Positions 1-5,924 of a DNA stretch of 14,742 nucleotides are shown piece after piece. The notes below the pieces were generated by a model. The model ran no database searches, was not told the DNA's origin, and saw nothing but the letters and a program-made list of their open reading frames with translations. The stretch spans positions 1 through 14,742 of the forward strand of contig ONWP01000069.1 of assembly GCA_900321595.1 (NCBI GenBank), written 5' to 3'. A program made the position numbers and the translations under genes. The number at the start of each line of letters is the position of its first letter. Position 1 is the first letter of the stretch. This DNA comes from an uncultured Eubacteriales bacterium. Lineage in GTDB: Bacteria > Bacillota > Clostridia > Oscillospirales > Acutalibacteraceae.

Positions 1-593
1 GCTTCCCGGACGGCTTCGTCCGCGCCGTAGGGTACGTGATAGCTCGTCGGCTGTTCCGCGCGAGTCGTCGTCTCGCGTTCCGCGTTTCCGGCGCGGGAAA
101 CCTCCTCCTTCGGCGGGATCACGGCCGATACGTTTTCCCGGTCGGAGATCGCGGGAGACAGGGCGGTCGGCGCCGTCGCTTCGGCTTCGTCACTGTAATC
201 ATAATCATAAATGCCGGTCACGGCGTAAATGAGCTCTTCCCGGATGAGCTGCGCCTTCTGGGCGAGATACGCGTCCTTGACGAGCGCGCAGGCCTCGCCG
301 AGGTGTTTGTCGAACGCCCCGGAAAAAGCTTCCCGGCCGTCTCCGGCGACGTCGACGACCCGCGTAACGTCGGAGAGGAACAGGCGCGCGAACGCCTCGG
401 ATTCCGTGAACGGTTTGTCGATATGCGAGAGACAGTCGTCGCCCAGAAGCGTATAACAGCGCGCCGCGGTCAGAAGGGAAACGCCGCAGAAGAATAGAAA
501 AACGAGCGTCAGTACAAAAGAAACGACTTTTACGGCCGGGGAATAACGCCGCTTCGCGTAATCAATACTTTTCGATCTTGTAGCCAAGTCCAT
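1..593 (-). CDS. Partial membrane protein, probable sensor histidine kinase N-terminus
   Basis: Reading the minus strand from an ATG at 593 gives 197 codons plus two bases with no stop before the window edge, so the gene is cut at its 3' side. The protein begins MDLATRSKSIDYAKRR. A basic stretch is followed by one strong hydrophobic segment at about residues 20-44, then a polar region that includes a predicted helical part (about 95-128) and a Glu/Thr/Pro-rich low-complexity part (about 134-197). The start lies inside the 3' end of the response regulator (32-base overlap), preceded by an AAGGCGG-like site. Being directly downstream of and overlapping an OmpR-type regulator is the usual place for its sensor kinase. 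The membrane segment plus sensor-like region agrees, but no HAMP, HisKA or ATPase motif falls inside the window. The kinase identity is therefore inferred from context only. Confidence 0.6.
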   Translation of the reverse strand, partial: MDLATRSKSIDYAKRRYSPAVKVVSFVLTLVFLFFCGVSLLTAARCYTLLGDDCLSHIDKPFTESEAFARLFLSDVTRVVDVAGDGREAFSGAFDKHLGEACALVKDAYLAQKAQLIREELIYAVTGIYDYDYSDEAEATAPTALSPAISDRENVSAVIPPKEEVSRAGNAERETTTRAEQPTSYHVPYGADEAVRE

Positions 594-1251
594 ACACCGC
601 CTTCAGATATTTGGGATCTCTGGAGTTGATCTCGATCTTGGCGCGCAGCTTGCTGATATGCTGGGTGACGGTCCTCGCGCTGCAGTAGGCCGGTTCGTTC
701 CAGACGGCCTCGTAGATCTGCGCAGTGGTGAAAACCTGTCCCGGATGACGCATCAGGTGCCGCAGCACGCCGAATTCATACTTCGTCAGCGTCACGGGCT
801 CGCCGTCCACGCAGACCTCGCAGGTTTTCTCGTTGAGCGTCAGCCCGCCGGTGACCAGCACGTCCGTCTCCTGCGTCATCGCGCCGAGCCGGGTGTAGCG
901 GCGGATCTGCGAGCGCACCCGCGCCAGCAGTTCCAGGGAATTGAAGGGCTTCGTCACGTAGTCGTCCGCGCCGAACGACAGCCCTGTGATCTTGTCGGTA
1001 TCCTCGCTTTTCGCGGAGAGCAGGATCACGGGGATGTTGTTTTCCCTGCGAAGCGCGAGTAGCGTCTGAATGCCGTCGAGCCGCGGCATCATCACGTCCA
1101 GGATCAGGCAGTGGATCTCGCGGGAACGCACCAGCTCCAGCGCCTGCAGACCGTCCTCCGCCTTGAGCACGTCGTATCCGTCATTCGTCAGGTAGATGCC
1201 GATGGAATCGAGGATCGCTCTGTCGTCGTCGCAGACCAGCACCGTGTACAT
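562..1251 (-). CDS. OmpR/PhoB-family response regulator transcription factor
   Basis: A 229-residue two-domain regulator. The receiver domain (about 1-115) has the acidic pocket D8-D9-D10, the phospho-acceptor D52 in LDVMMP, S79 as the switch Ser/Thr, and K101 in the VTKPF motif. The C-terminal winged-helix DNA-binding domain (about 130-229) has the typical LTKYEFGVLRHLMRHPGQVFT region and ends in the GLGYKIE hairpin. It presumably binds direct repeats as a phosphorylated dimer and works with the overlapping downstream membrane protein. The start at 1251 is chosen because an AAGGAGG site lies 9 bases upstream. A longer in-frame reading to 1311 adds 20 residues with no homology to receiver domains and no such site. 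A promoter lies at 1304-1333. The stimulus and regulon cannot be told from the sequence. Confidence 0.93.
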   Translation of the reverse strand: MYTVLVCDDDRAILDSIGIYLTNDGYDVLKAEDGLQALELVRSREIHCLILDVMMPRLDGIQTLLALRRENNIPVILLSAKSEDTDKITGLSFGADDYVTKPFNSLELLARVRSQIRRYTRLGAMTQETDVLVTGGLTLNEKTCEVCVDGEPVTLTKYEFGVLRHLMRHPGQVFTTAQIYEAVWNEPAYCSARTVTQHISKLRAKIEINSRDPKYLKAVYGLGYKIEKY

Positions 1252-1279
1252 GGGTCGTTTCCTCCTTGCGTCGATTTCA

Positions 1280-1319
1280 ACTCCGTCTTTATCATAAGGC
1301 GGCATTTTCAAAACGGAGT
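1280..1319. repeat. Inverted repeat in the response-regulator leader
   Basis: Two perfect 7-base arms, ACTCCGT (1280-1286) and ACGGAGT (1313-1319), flank the proposed -10 box of the regulator gene. They could be an operator for self-regulation or a loose mRNA hairpin. The arms are short and the spacing (26 bases) is long, so chance is possible. Confidence 0.3.
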
Positions 1320-1333
1320 CACTGAATTGTCAA
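1304..1333 (-). promoter_or_regulatory. Probable sigma-A promoter of the response regulator
   Basis: On the minus strand a perfect -35 box TTGACA (1328-1333) is followed after 18 bases by GAAAAT (1304-1309), a 4 of 6 match to the -10 consensus. It sits just after the upp terminator and about 50 bases before the regulator's start codon, which suggests the two-component genes are transcribed separately from upp. Confidence 0.5.
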
Positions 1334-1341
1334 GAAATGGT

Positions 1342-1376
1342 AAAACCGAAGAGATCGCGCGATCTCTCCGGCTTTT
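1342..1376 (-). terminator. Intrinsic terminator after upp
   Basis: On the minus strand a stem of about 11 base pairs (1346-1356 with 1361-1371, one G-U pair, four-base loop GCGC) is followed by TTTT (1342-1345). An A run on the other side (1373-1376 on the plus strand) may let it work in both directions. It begins about 15 bases after the upp stop codon. Confidence 0.8.
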
Positions 1377-1389
1377 GAGGGTATCAAGT

Positions 1390-2019
1390 TTATTTCGTGC
1401 CGAAAATACGGTCGCCCGCGTCGCCCAGACCGGGGACGATGTAGCCGTGATCGTTGAGCTTCTCGTCCAGCGCGGCGCAGTAGATCGCCACGTCGGGATG
1501 CGCTTCCGACAGCGCGCGCAGGCCCTCGGGCGCGGCGATGGTGCACATGAATTTGATCTCCTTGGGACCGCGTTTTTTGATCTGCGTGATCGCGTCGATC
1601 GCGCTGCCGCCGGTTGCCAGCATGGGATCGACGACCAGCACCTCGCGCTCGTTGATGTCTGTGGGGAGCTTGCAGTAGTACTCGACAGGCTCGAGCGTGT
1701 TAGGATCTCGGTAAAGGCCGATGTGTCCGACTCTGGCGGACGGGATCATCTGCAGAATGCCGTCAACCATGCCCAGACCCGCTCTCAGAATGGGGACGAT
1801 GGCAAGCTTTTTACCTGCGAGATGTTTGGTGCGCGTGGTGCAGATCGGCGTCTCGATCTCCACGTCGTCGAGCGGCAGATCCCGCGTGGCCTCGTAGGTC
1901 AGCAGCATGGCGATCTCGCCGATCAGGCTTCTGAATTCCATGCAGGGGGTGTTCTTGTCCCGCAGGATGGACAGCTTGTGCAGAATAAGCGGATGATTCA
2001 CGATCATAACATTTGACAT
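1390..2019 (-). CDS. upp: Uracil phosphoribosyltransferase
   Basis: Cytosolic pyrimidine-salvage enzyme that converts uracil and PRPP to UMP and pyrophosphate. The 209-residue product matches the normal family length. The PRPP-binding loop is DPMLATGGSA at residues 131-140. The family blocks PILRAGLGMVDG (76-87) and HGYIVPGLGDAGDR (191-204, near the uracil pocket) are intact. The start at 2019 (MSNVMIVNHP) is preferred over an ATG 15 bases upstream because GGAGG lies 8 bases before it and actually overlaps the upstream ATG. The gene has its own promoter (2051-2079) and terminator (1342-1376), so it is probably a single-gene transcript, although rpiB lies only 84 bases upstream on the same strand. 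Confidence 0.97.
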   Translation of the reverse strand: MSNVMIVNHPLILHKLSILRDKNTPCMEFRSLIGEIAMLLTYEATRDLPLDDVEIETPICTTRTKHLAGKKLAIVPILRAGLGMVDGILQMIPSARVGHIGLYRDPNTLEPVEYYCKLPTDINEREVLVVDPMLATGGSAIDAITQIKKRGPKEIKFMCTIAAPEGLRALSEAHPDVAIYCAALDEKLNDHGYIVPGLGDAGDRIFGTK

Positions 2020-2050
2020 TTGCTCTGCCTCCATTTGTTATTCAATCTGG

Positions 2051-2079
2051 ATTATACTACGAAAAAGCGGAAAATACAA
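2051..2079 (-). promoter_or_regulatory. upp promoter inside the rpiB terminator
   Basis: On the minus strand a perfect TATAAT (2051-2056) lies 17 bases after TTGTAT (2074-2079, 3 of 6 match to TTGACA). The expected start point is near 2044, giving a leader of about 25 bases. The -35 box lies in the loop and stem edge of the upstream terminator, and the spacer contains one of its arms. Confidence 0.75.
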
Positions 2080-2094
2080 GACGCATTTTCCGCT
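2061..2094 (-). terminator. Intrinsic terminator of the tsaE-tsaB-rpiB operon
   Basis: A perfect 10-base-pair stem, AGCGGAAAAT/ATTTTCCGCT (2066-2075 and 2085-2094), with a nine-base loop, is followed on the minus strand by TTTTT. It starts about 10 bases after the rpiB stop codon. Confidence 0.85.
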
Positions 2095-2103
2095 CGTGTC
2101 GAT

Positions 2104-2541
2104 TCAGTTTTCCAGCTCGTGGATCAGATCCACGCGGCGCTGATGCCGGCCGCCCTCAAATTCCGTGTTGACGAACAGATCGACCAGCTCGCAGGCGAGA
2201 CCGACGCCCACGACCCGCGCGCCCAGACACAGAACGTTCGCGTCGTTGTGAAGGCGTGTGAACTTGACGCTGAAGCAGTCGGAGGCGCAGGCGGCGCGGA
2301 TGCCCTTAATTTTGTTCGCCGCCATGGACATGCCGATGCCGGTGCCGCAGCAGAGGATGCCGAGCTTTCCTTCGCCGGCGACGATCCTGTCGCAGAGCTT
2401 TTTAGCCTGCACGGGGTAATCGCAGCTTGCGGAATCGTAGGTGCCGATGTCCTCCACCTCGTGGCCCTGCGCGGTCAGATAAGTCTTGAGCTCCTCCTTC
2501 AGAGGGAACCCGGCGTGATCGGAACCGATGACAAGTTTCAT
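2104..2541 (-). CDS. rpiB: Ribose-5-phosphate isomerase B
   Basis: A 145-residue RpiB/LacAB-fold isomerase that interconverts ribose 5-phosphate and ribulose 5-phosphate in the cytosolic pentose phosphate pathway. Visible signatures are GSDHAGF (6-12), the CCGTGIGMSMAANK loop (64-77) with the probable catalytic Cys65, RLHNDANVLCLGAR (96-109) with His98, and GGRHQRRV (130-137). The start at 2541 (MKLVIGSDHAG) is chosen because AGGAG lies 9 bases upstream; an upstream in-frame TTG adds only three residues. It is 14 bases downstream of tsaB and probably the last gene of that transcript. Supplying ribose phosphate next to PRPP-using upp makes metabolic sense, though upp has its own promoter. LacA/LacB-type isomerases share the fold, but the context favours RpiB. 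Confidence 0.95.
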   Translation of the reverse strand: MKLVIGSDHAGFPLKEELKTYLTAQGHEVEDIGTYDSASCDYPVQAKKLCDRIVAGEGKLGILCCGTGIGMSMAANKIKGIRAACASDCFSVKFTRLHNDANVLCLGARVVGVGLACELVDLFVNTEFEGGRHQRRVDLIHELEN

Positions 2542-2555
2542 GAGACCCAACTCCT

Positions 2556-3257
2556 TTATGAAATGGTTTTCGGTTTTTTCTGCAGCATCCGCTGCGCCTG
2601 CGGCGGACGGATGTAAAAGGGGACCAGCGCTTCGGCCGAAACGGCCTTTTCCGCGAAATCCCGCTCACCGATGAGCGCGGTCGCGCCGGCGCGCTGATGG
2701 CGGACGCTCTCTGGCGCGAGGATCAGTCGATCATGCGCGTCCGCGAGCGTTTCGACGACCAGCGCCGCGCCGTCGCCCGCGACGATCGCGTAGGGATACG
2801 CCTTCAGCTTTTCGCCCAGCGCTTCGATCGGGATCGCCTCGTCCGGCGTCAGCCGCCTGCTCTCGCCGTCGACCGTCTCAAAGAGCGCTGTGTAGACCTG
2901 GCCGCACCGCGCGTCCATGGCGGCGGCGACGACCCCGCCGGGCGCCTGGATCGGGCGGGCGATGCAGGCCGTCGTGCGAACCGGGACGCAGGGCAGATCG
3001 CGCGCGAAGGCTAGCCCTTTCGCGAGCGCGACGCCGATGCGCACGCCGGTAAAGGAGCCGGGCCCCGCGTTGACCGCGACGCAGTCCAGATCGCCGAACG
3101 TCAGACCGGCGCTTTCGACCGCCTGTTCGCACAGCTTCAGCAGCGTGACGGAGTGGGTGAGGCCCACGTTCAGGAAGTGCTCCGACAGCAGGACGCCGCC
3201 GCGCACGACGGCCGCCGAAGCGCTTTTCGCGGTCGAATCGATGCCGAGCGTCACCAT
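2556..3257 (-). CDS. tsaB: tRNA threonylcarbamoyladenosine biosynthesis protein TsaB
   Basis: A 233-residue ASKHA-fold protein, the non-catalytic partner that holds TsaD and TsaE in the complex making N6-threonylcarbamoyladenosine at position 37 of ANN-decoding tRNAs. It starts MVTLGIDSTAKSASAAV, the first phosphate-binding strand of the fold. The hallmark NAGPGSFTGVRIG is at residues 63-75 and MDARCGQVYTALF at 114-126. The C-terminus (PFYIRPPQAQR) is the usual family ending. The start is at 3257, overlapping the tsaE stop by seven bases (ATGGTGA), so translation is coupled. A longer in-frame reading merely runs into tsaE. rimI and tsaD, which often follow in other bacteria, are not here. Confidence 0.95.
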   Translation of the reverse strand: MVTLGIDSTAKSASAAVVRGGVLLSEHFLNVGLTHSVTLLKLCEQAVESAGLTFGDLDCVAVNAGPGSFTGVRIGVALAKGLAFARDLPCVPVRTTACIARPIQAPGGVVAAAMDARCGQVYTALFETVDGESRRLTPDEAIPIEALGEKLKAYPYAIVAGDGAALVVETLADAHDRLILAPESVRHQRAGATALIGERDFAEKAVSAEALVPFYIRPPQAQRMLQKKPKTIS

Positions 3258-3691
3258 CTGCCGTCGCCTCCCGTGATCGTGATCAGCCGCGCGCTTTCCG
3301 CTTCGCACTTCGAGATGTCGACGCGGATCGCGTTCTCCGGCAGCGCGCCGTCTATATTTTCGCTCCATTCGACGAACAGGATGCTGTCCGGCGTCAGATA
3401 ATCGTAAAAGCCGGTGGAGTAAAGGCTGTCCCAGTCTGTCACGCGGTACATGTCAAAGTGATAGACGTGCCGTCCCGCCGCGTCTGCGCCGTAGTCGTTG
3501 ACGATCGCGAACGTGGGGCTCGAGGCCTGCGCCTCGGCGCCCAGCGCGCGCACGCAGGCGCTTGTGAAAAACGTCTTGCCCGCGCCCAGATCGCCGGTGA
3601 ACGCGACCACGTCGCCGCCATGCAGCTGTCCGGCGAATTCAGCCGCCGCGGCGGCTGTGTCCGCGGGGGATTGTGAAATATATTTTTTCAT
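3251..3691 (-). CDS. tsaE: tRNA threonylcarbamoyladenosine biosynthesis ATPase TsaE
   Basis: A 146-residue P-loop ATPase that drives turnover of the TsaB-TsaD complex in t6A37 synthesis. The Walker A motif GDLGAGKT is at residues 33-40. The switch-like SSPTF is at 58-61, HFDMYR at 78-83 and VEWSENI at 107-113, all family hallmarks. It is first in the tsaE-tsaB-rpiB operon, read from a promoter at 3748-3776 that lies inside the first codons of the divergent rodA/ftsW gene. The expected leader is about 50 bases. The ribosome binding site (AGAGAG, 7 bases before ATG) is weaker than in most genes here. Confidence 0.96.
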   Translation of the reverse strand: MKKYISQSPADTAAAAAEFAGQLHGGDVVAFTGDLGAGKTFFTSACVRALGAEAQASSPTFAIVNDYGADAAGRHVYHFDMYRVTDWDSLYSTGFYDYLTPDSILFVEWSENIDGALPENAIRVDISKCEAESARLITITGGDGRW

Positions 3692-3703
3692 GCGTTATCT
3701 CTC

Positions 3704-3732
3704 TTGCAAAACCGTGACGTTGTTGTTATAAT
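3704..3732 (+). promoter_or_regulatory. Promoter of the SEDS-hprK-glcK-murB-whiA operon
   Basis: TTGCAA (3704-3709, 4 of 6) and a perfect TATAAT (3727-3732) are 17 bases apart. Only six bases lie between the -10 box and the ATG at 3739, so the expected first transcribed base is the A of the start codon. The promoter faces the tsaE promoter at 3748-3776. Confidence 0.75.
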
Positions 3733-3738
3733 CATCTC

Positions 3739-4911
3739 ATGAAACGAATTATAGCACAAGTCGGAACCTTTATCAAGGAGACGGATAAATTTTTGTTGGC
3801 GCTCTGTTTTCTGCTGTCGGGATTCGGGATCCTGATGGTGCAGAGCGCGACGCGCCATTCCTTCGCGGACGCCGCGATCTCCAGAGACGCGCTCGTCATG
3901 ACGCTGGCCGTGTCCATCGGCATCGTCATCGCGCTGCTGATCTCCATCGTGGAATATACGTTCATCGTTCGATTGTGGCCTCTGATCGGCGCGGTCTGCG
4001 TCGTCCTCATGATCCTGACGTTCATCTTCGGCGTCGGGCCGGAGTCCCGTTCGGACGCGCGGACCTGGCTGGATCTGGGAACCGTCGGCGGCGTCAACCT
4101 GTATTTCCAGCCGTCGGAGCTGGTCAAGATCGGTTTTATCATCACGTTCGCCGCGCATCTGGACGCGGTCAAGGAGCATCTGAACGAGATCAAGACGCTG
4201 GCGCTGCTCGTCCTGCACGGCGCGGTGCCGGTTCTGCTTGTCTACATCAGCGGCGATATGGGCTCGTCCCTGATCTTCATGCTGATCTTCGTCGTCATGC
4301 TGTTTACGGCGGGACTGTCGATGCGCTGGTTTCTCGCCGGCGCCGTCGCCGTGGCGGTCGCCGTGCCCGTCGCGTGGCGGTTCGTCCTCTCCGGCATCCA
4401 GAAGGACCGGATCCTCGCGCTCATACACCCCGAGGATTATGAGGACATCATATATCAGCAGCAGCAGGGTCTGCGCGCGATCGGCACCGGCGGATTTCTC
4501 GGCAAGGGGCTTTTTAACGGCTGGTACACGCAGAACGGCTACGTTCCGGAGCAGCAGAACGACATGATCTTCTCCGCCGTCGGGGAGGAGTTCGGCTTCG
4601 TCGGCTGCGTGCTGGTGCTGGCCGTTTTTACGGTGCTGATCGTGCACATCGCCAGGACCGGAAGACGGTTCCGCGACGGCACGGTGGATCTCCTGTGCAG
4701 CGGCGTCGCCGCCATGATCGCGTCGCAGGTCATCGTCAACGTGGGAATGGTGCTGCAGCTGCTGCCGGTCATCGGCATCACGCTGCCATTTATGAGCGCG
4801 GGCGGATCGTCCAACCTTTGCATCTATATCGCGGTGGGGCTCGTGCTGAGCCTGCGCCGCAGTACGGACGAGCGCGACATCGAAAAGGTCCGGATTCGCG
4901 CCGCGTCCTGA
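3739..4911 (+). CDS. FtsW/RodA/SpoVE-family (SEDS) peptidoglycan glycosyltransferase
   Basis: A 390-residue, roughly ten-pass membrane protein that polymerises lipid II into glycan strands together with a class B penicillin-binding protein. The first membrane segment is at about 18-37. Family motifs are QPSELVKIGF (124-133), GDMGSS (172-177), GLRAIGTGGFLGKGLFNG (244-261), PEQQNDMIFSAVGEE (270-284) with Asp275 in the place of the essential extracellular-loop aspartate, and LPFMSAGGSS (349-358). I cannot decide between RodA (elongation), FtsW (division) and SpoVE (spore cortex) from sequence; no mrdA or ftsI partner is adjacent. It heads a six-gene operon. No ribosome binding site precedes the ATG: the perfect -10 box ends six bases before it, so the mRNA appears leaderless. 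A TTG at codon 19 preceded by AAGGAG is a less likely alternative start, since it would begin inside the first membrane segment. Confidence 0.93.
   Translation: MKRIIAQVGTFIKETDKFLLALCFLLSGFGILMVQSATRHSFADAAISRDALVMTLAVSIGIVIALLISIVEYTFIVRLWPLIGAVCVVLMILTFIFGVGPESRSDARTWLDLGTVGGVNLYFQPSELVKIGFIITFAAHLDAVKEHLNEIKTLALLVLHGAVPVLLVYISGDMGSSLIFMLIFVVMLFTAGLSMRWFLAGAVAVAVAVPVAWRFVLSGIQKDRILALIHPEDYEDIIYQQQQGLRAIGTGGFLGKGLFNGWYTQNGYVPEQQNDMIFSAVGEEFGFVGCVLVLAVFTVLIVHIARTGRRFRDGTVDLLCSGVAAMIASQVIVNVGMVLQLLPVIGITLPFMSAGGSSNLCIYIAVGLVLSLRRSTDERDIEKVRIRAAS
3748..3776 (-). promoter_or_regulatory. Promoter of the tsaE-tsaB-rpiB operon
   Basis: On the minus strand TTGATA (3771-3776, 5 of 6) and a perfect TATAAT (3748-3753) are exactly 17 bases apart. 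The expected start is near 3741. The whole element lies inside codons 4-13 of the plus-strand SEDS gene. Confidence 0.75.
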
Positions 4912-4920
4912 GGAGGTCCT

Positions 4921-5910
4921 ATGTCTACCACCAAATATCATGTTTCGCTGGCAAAGATCATCAGCGACAACGGCCTGGAAGCGCTGTACCTGCCGACGAG
5001 CGCGGACAACCTTTACGTCAGCGGAAAGGACATCAACAGGCCGGGTCTGATCCTCGCCGGGTATCCCAAGTATTTCGATCCGGAGCGGCTGCAGATCTAC
5101 GGGCTCTCCGAGCACGGCTATCTGGAAAGCCTGGATTATGAATCCAGGATCGAGAGCCTGGCGCGGCTGTTTAAGTGCAATCCGCCCGGCATCATCATTG
5201 CCCGCGGACTCGAGCCCATCGAGGGGCTTCTGGAGACGGCGGAAAAGTATCAGGTGCCCGTTCTGCGTTCGTCGGGATCCACCTCCGGCACCATGGCGTC
5301 GCTTATCGCCTATCTCGGCGTCGAGCTGGCGGACCGCATCACCCGGCACGGCGTGCTGGTGGAGGTCTCCGGTGAAGGCGTGCTGATCGTCGGCGACAGC
5401 GGCGTCGGCAAGAGCGAGACGGCGGTGGAGCTGATCAAGCGCGGACACCGTCTGATCGCGGACGACGCGGTCGAGATCCGCAAGGTCTCCGACAAGACGC
5501 TGGTCGGCCAGGCGCCCGACAACATCCGGCACTATATCGAGGTGCGCGGCGTCGGTATCATCAACGCGCGGAATATCTTCGGCCTCGGCGCGGTCAAGCT
5601 TTCCGAGAAGATCGACATGATCATCCAGCTCGAGCACTGGAACTCGGAGACTGTCTATGACCGCATGGGACTGGAGGAAAACTATATCAACATCATGGGC
5701 ATTCAGGTGCCCGCGACGGTCGTGCCGGTCAAACCGGGACGAAATCTGGCGATCATCGTCGAGACGGCTGCCATCTGCAACAGGCAGAAGAAAATGGGCT
5801 ACAACGCGGCGAAAGAGCTGATGGCCAGCCTCGGCATGGACGACTTTGAGCCGGTCAAACAGGAGATCGAGGTCTGGAACCGCGATCCCTATCAGGATAC
5901 ATCTTTATAA
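4921..5910 (+). CDS. hprK: HPr kinase/phosphorylase
   Basis: A 329-residue bifunctional enzyme that phosphorylates or dephosphorylates the regulatory serine of HPr, the central switch of carbon catabolite control in Bacillota. The N-terminal domain is at about 1-130. The C-terminal kinase domain carries HGVLVEVSGEGVLIVG with probable catalytic His143, the P-loop GDSGVGKS (158-165), DD at 181-182, the family signature EVRGVGIINARNIFG (207-221) and a CNRQKKMGYNAAKE helix (286-299). All expected active-site elements are present. It starts with GGAGG four bases before the ATG, nine bases after the SEDS stop. It is slightly longer than the B. subtilis enzyme (about 310). The usual neighbour lgt is missing and a glucokinase follows, so sugar phosphorylation and HPr signalling are co-transcribed. 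Confidence 0.97.
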   Translation: MSTTKYHVSLAKIISDNGLEALYLPTSADNLYVSGKDINRPGLILAGYPKYFDPERLQIYGLSEHGYLESLDYESRIESLARLFKCNPPGIIIARGLEPIEGLLETAEKYQVPVLRSSGSTSGTMASLIAYLGVELADRITRHGVLVEVSGEGVLIVGDSGVGKSETAVELIKRGHRLIADDAVEIRKVSDKTLVGQAPDNIRHYIEVRGVGIINARNIFGLGAVKLSEKIDMIIQLEHWNSETVYDRMGLEENYINIMGIQVPATVVPVKPGRNLAIIVETAAICNRQKKMGYNAAKELMASLGMDDFEPVKQEIEVWNRDPYQDTSL

Positions 5911-5924
5911 CAGGAGGGGCAGAC

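Noticed and set aside
36..497. 153-codon plus-strand open frame near the left edge
   Set aside because: It lies opposite a minus-strand frame that stays open to the edge, overlaps the response regulator in the usual way and has a proper membrane segment; the plus-strand product shows no motif.
2020..2103. Riboswitch or PyrR-type attenuator upstream of upp
   Set aside because: The 84-base gap is fully explained by the rpiB terminator and the upp promoter; the predicted leader is only about 25 bases.
3688..5637. 649-codon open frame antisense to the SEDS and hprK genes
   Set aside because: The product is an Asp/Arg/His/Gln-rich low-complexity sequence with no family motif. It mirrors two clear genes and results from the G/C-rich third codon positions.
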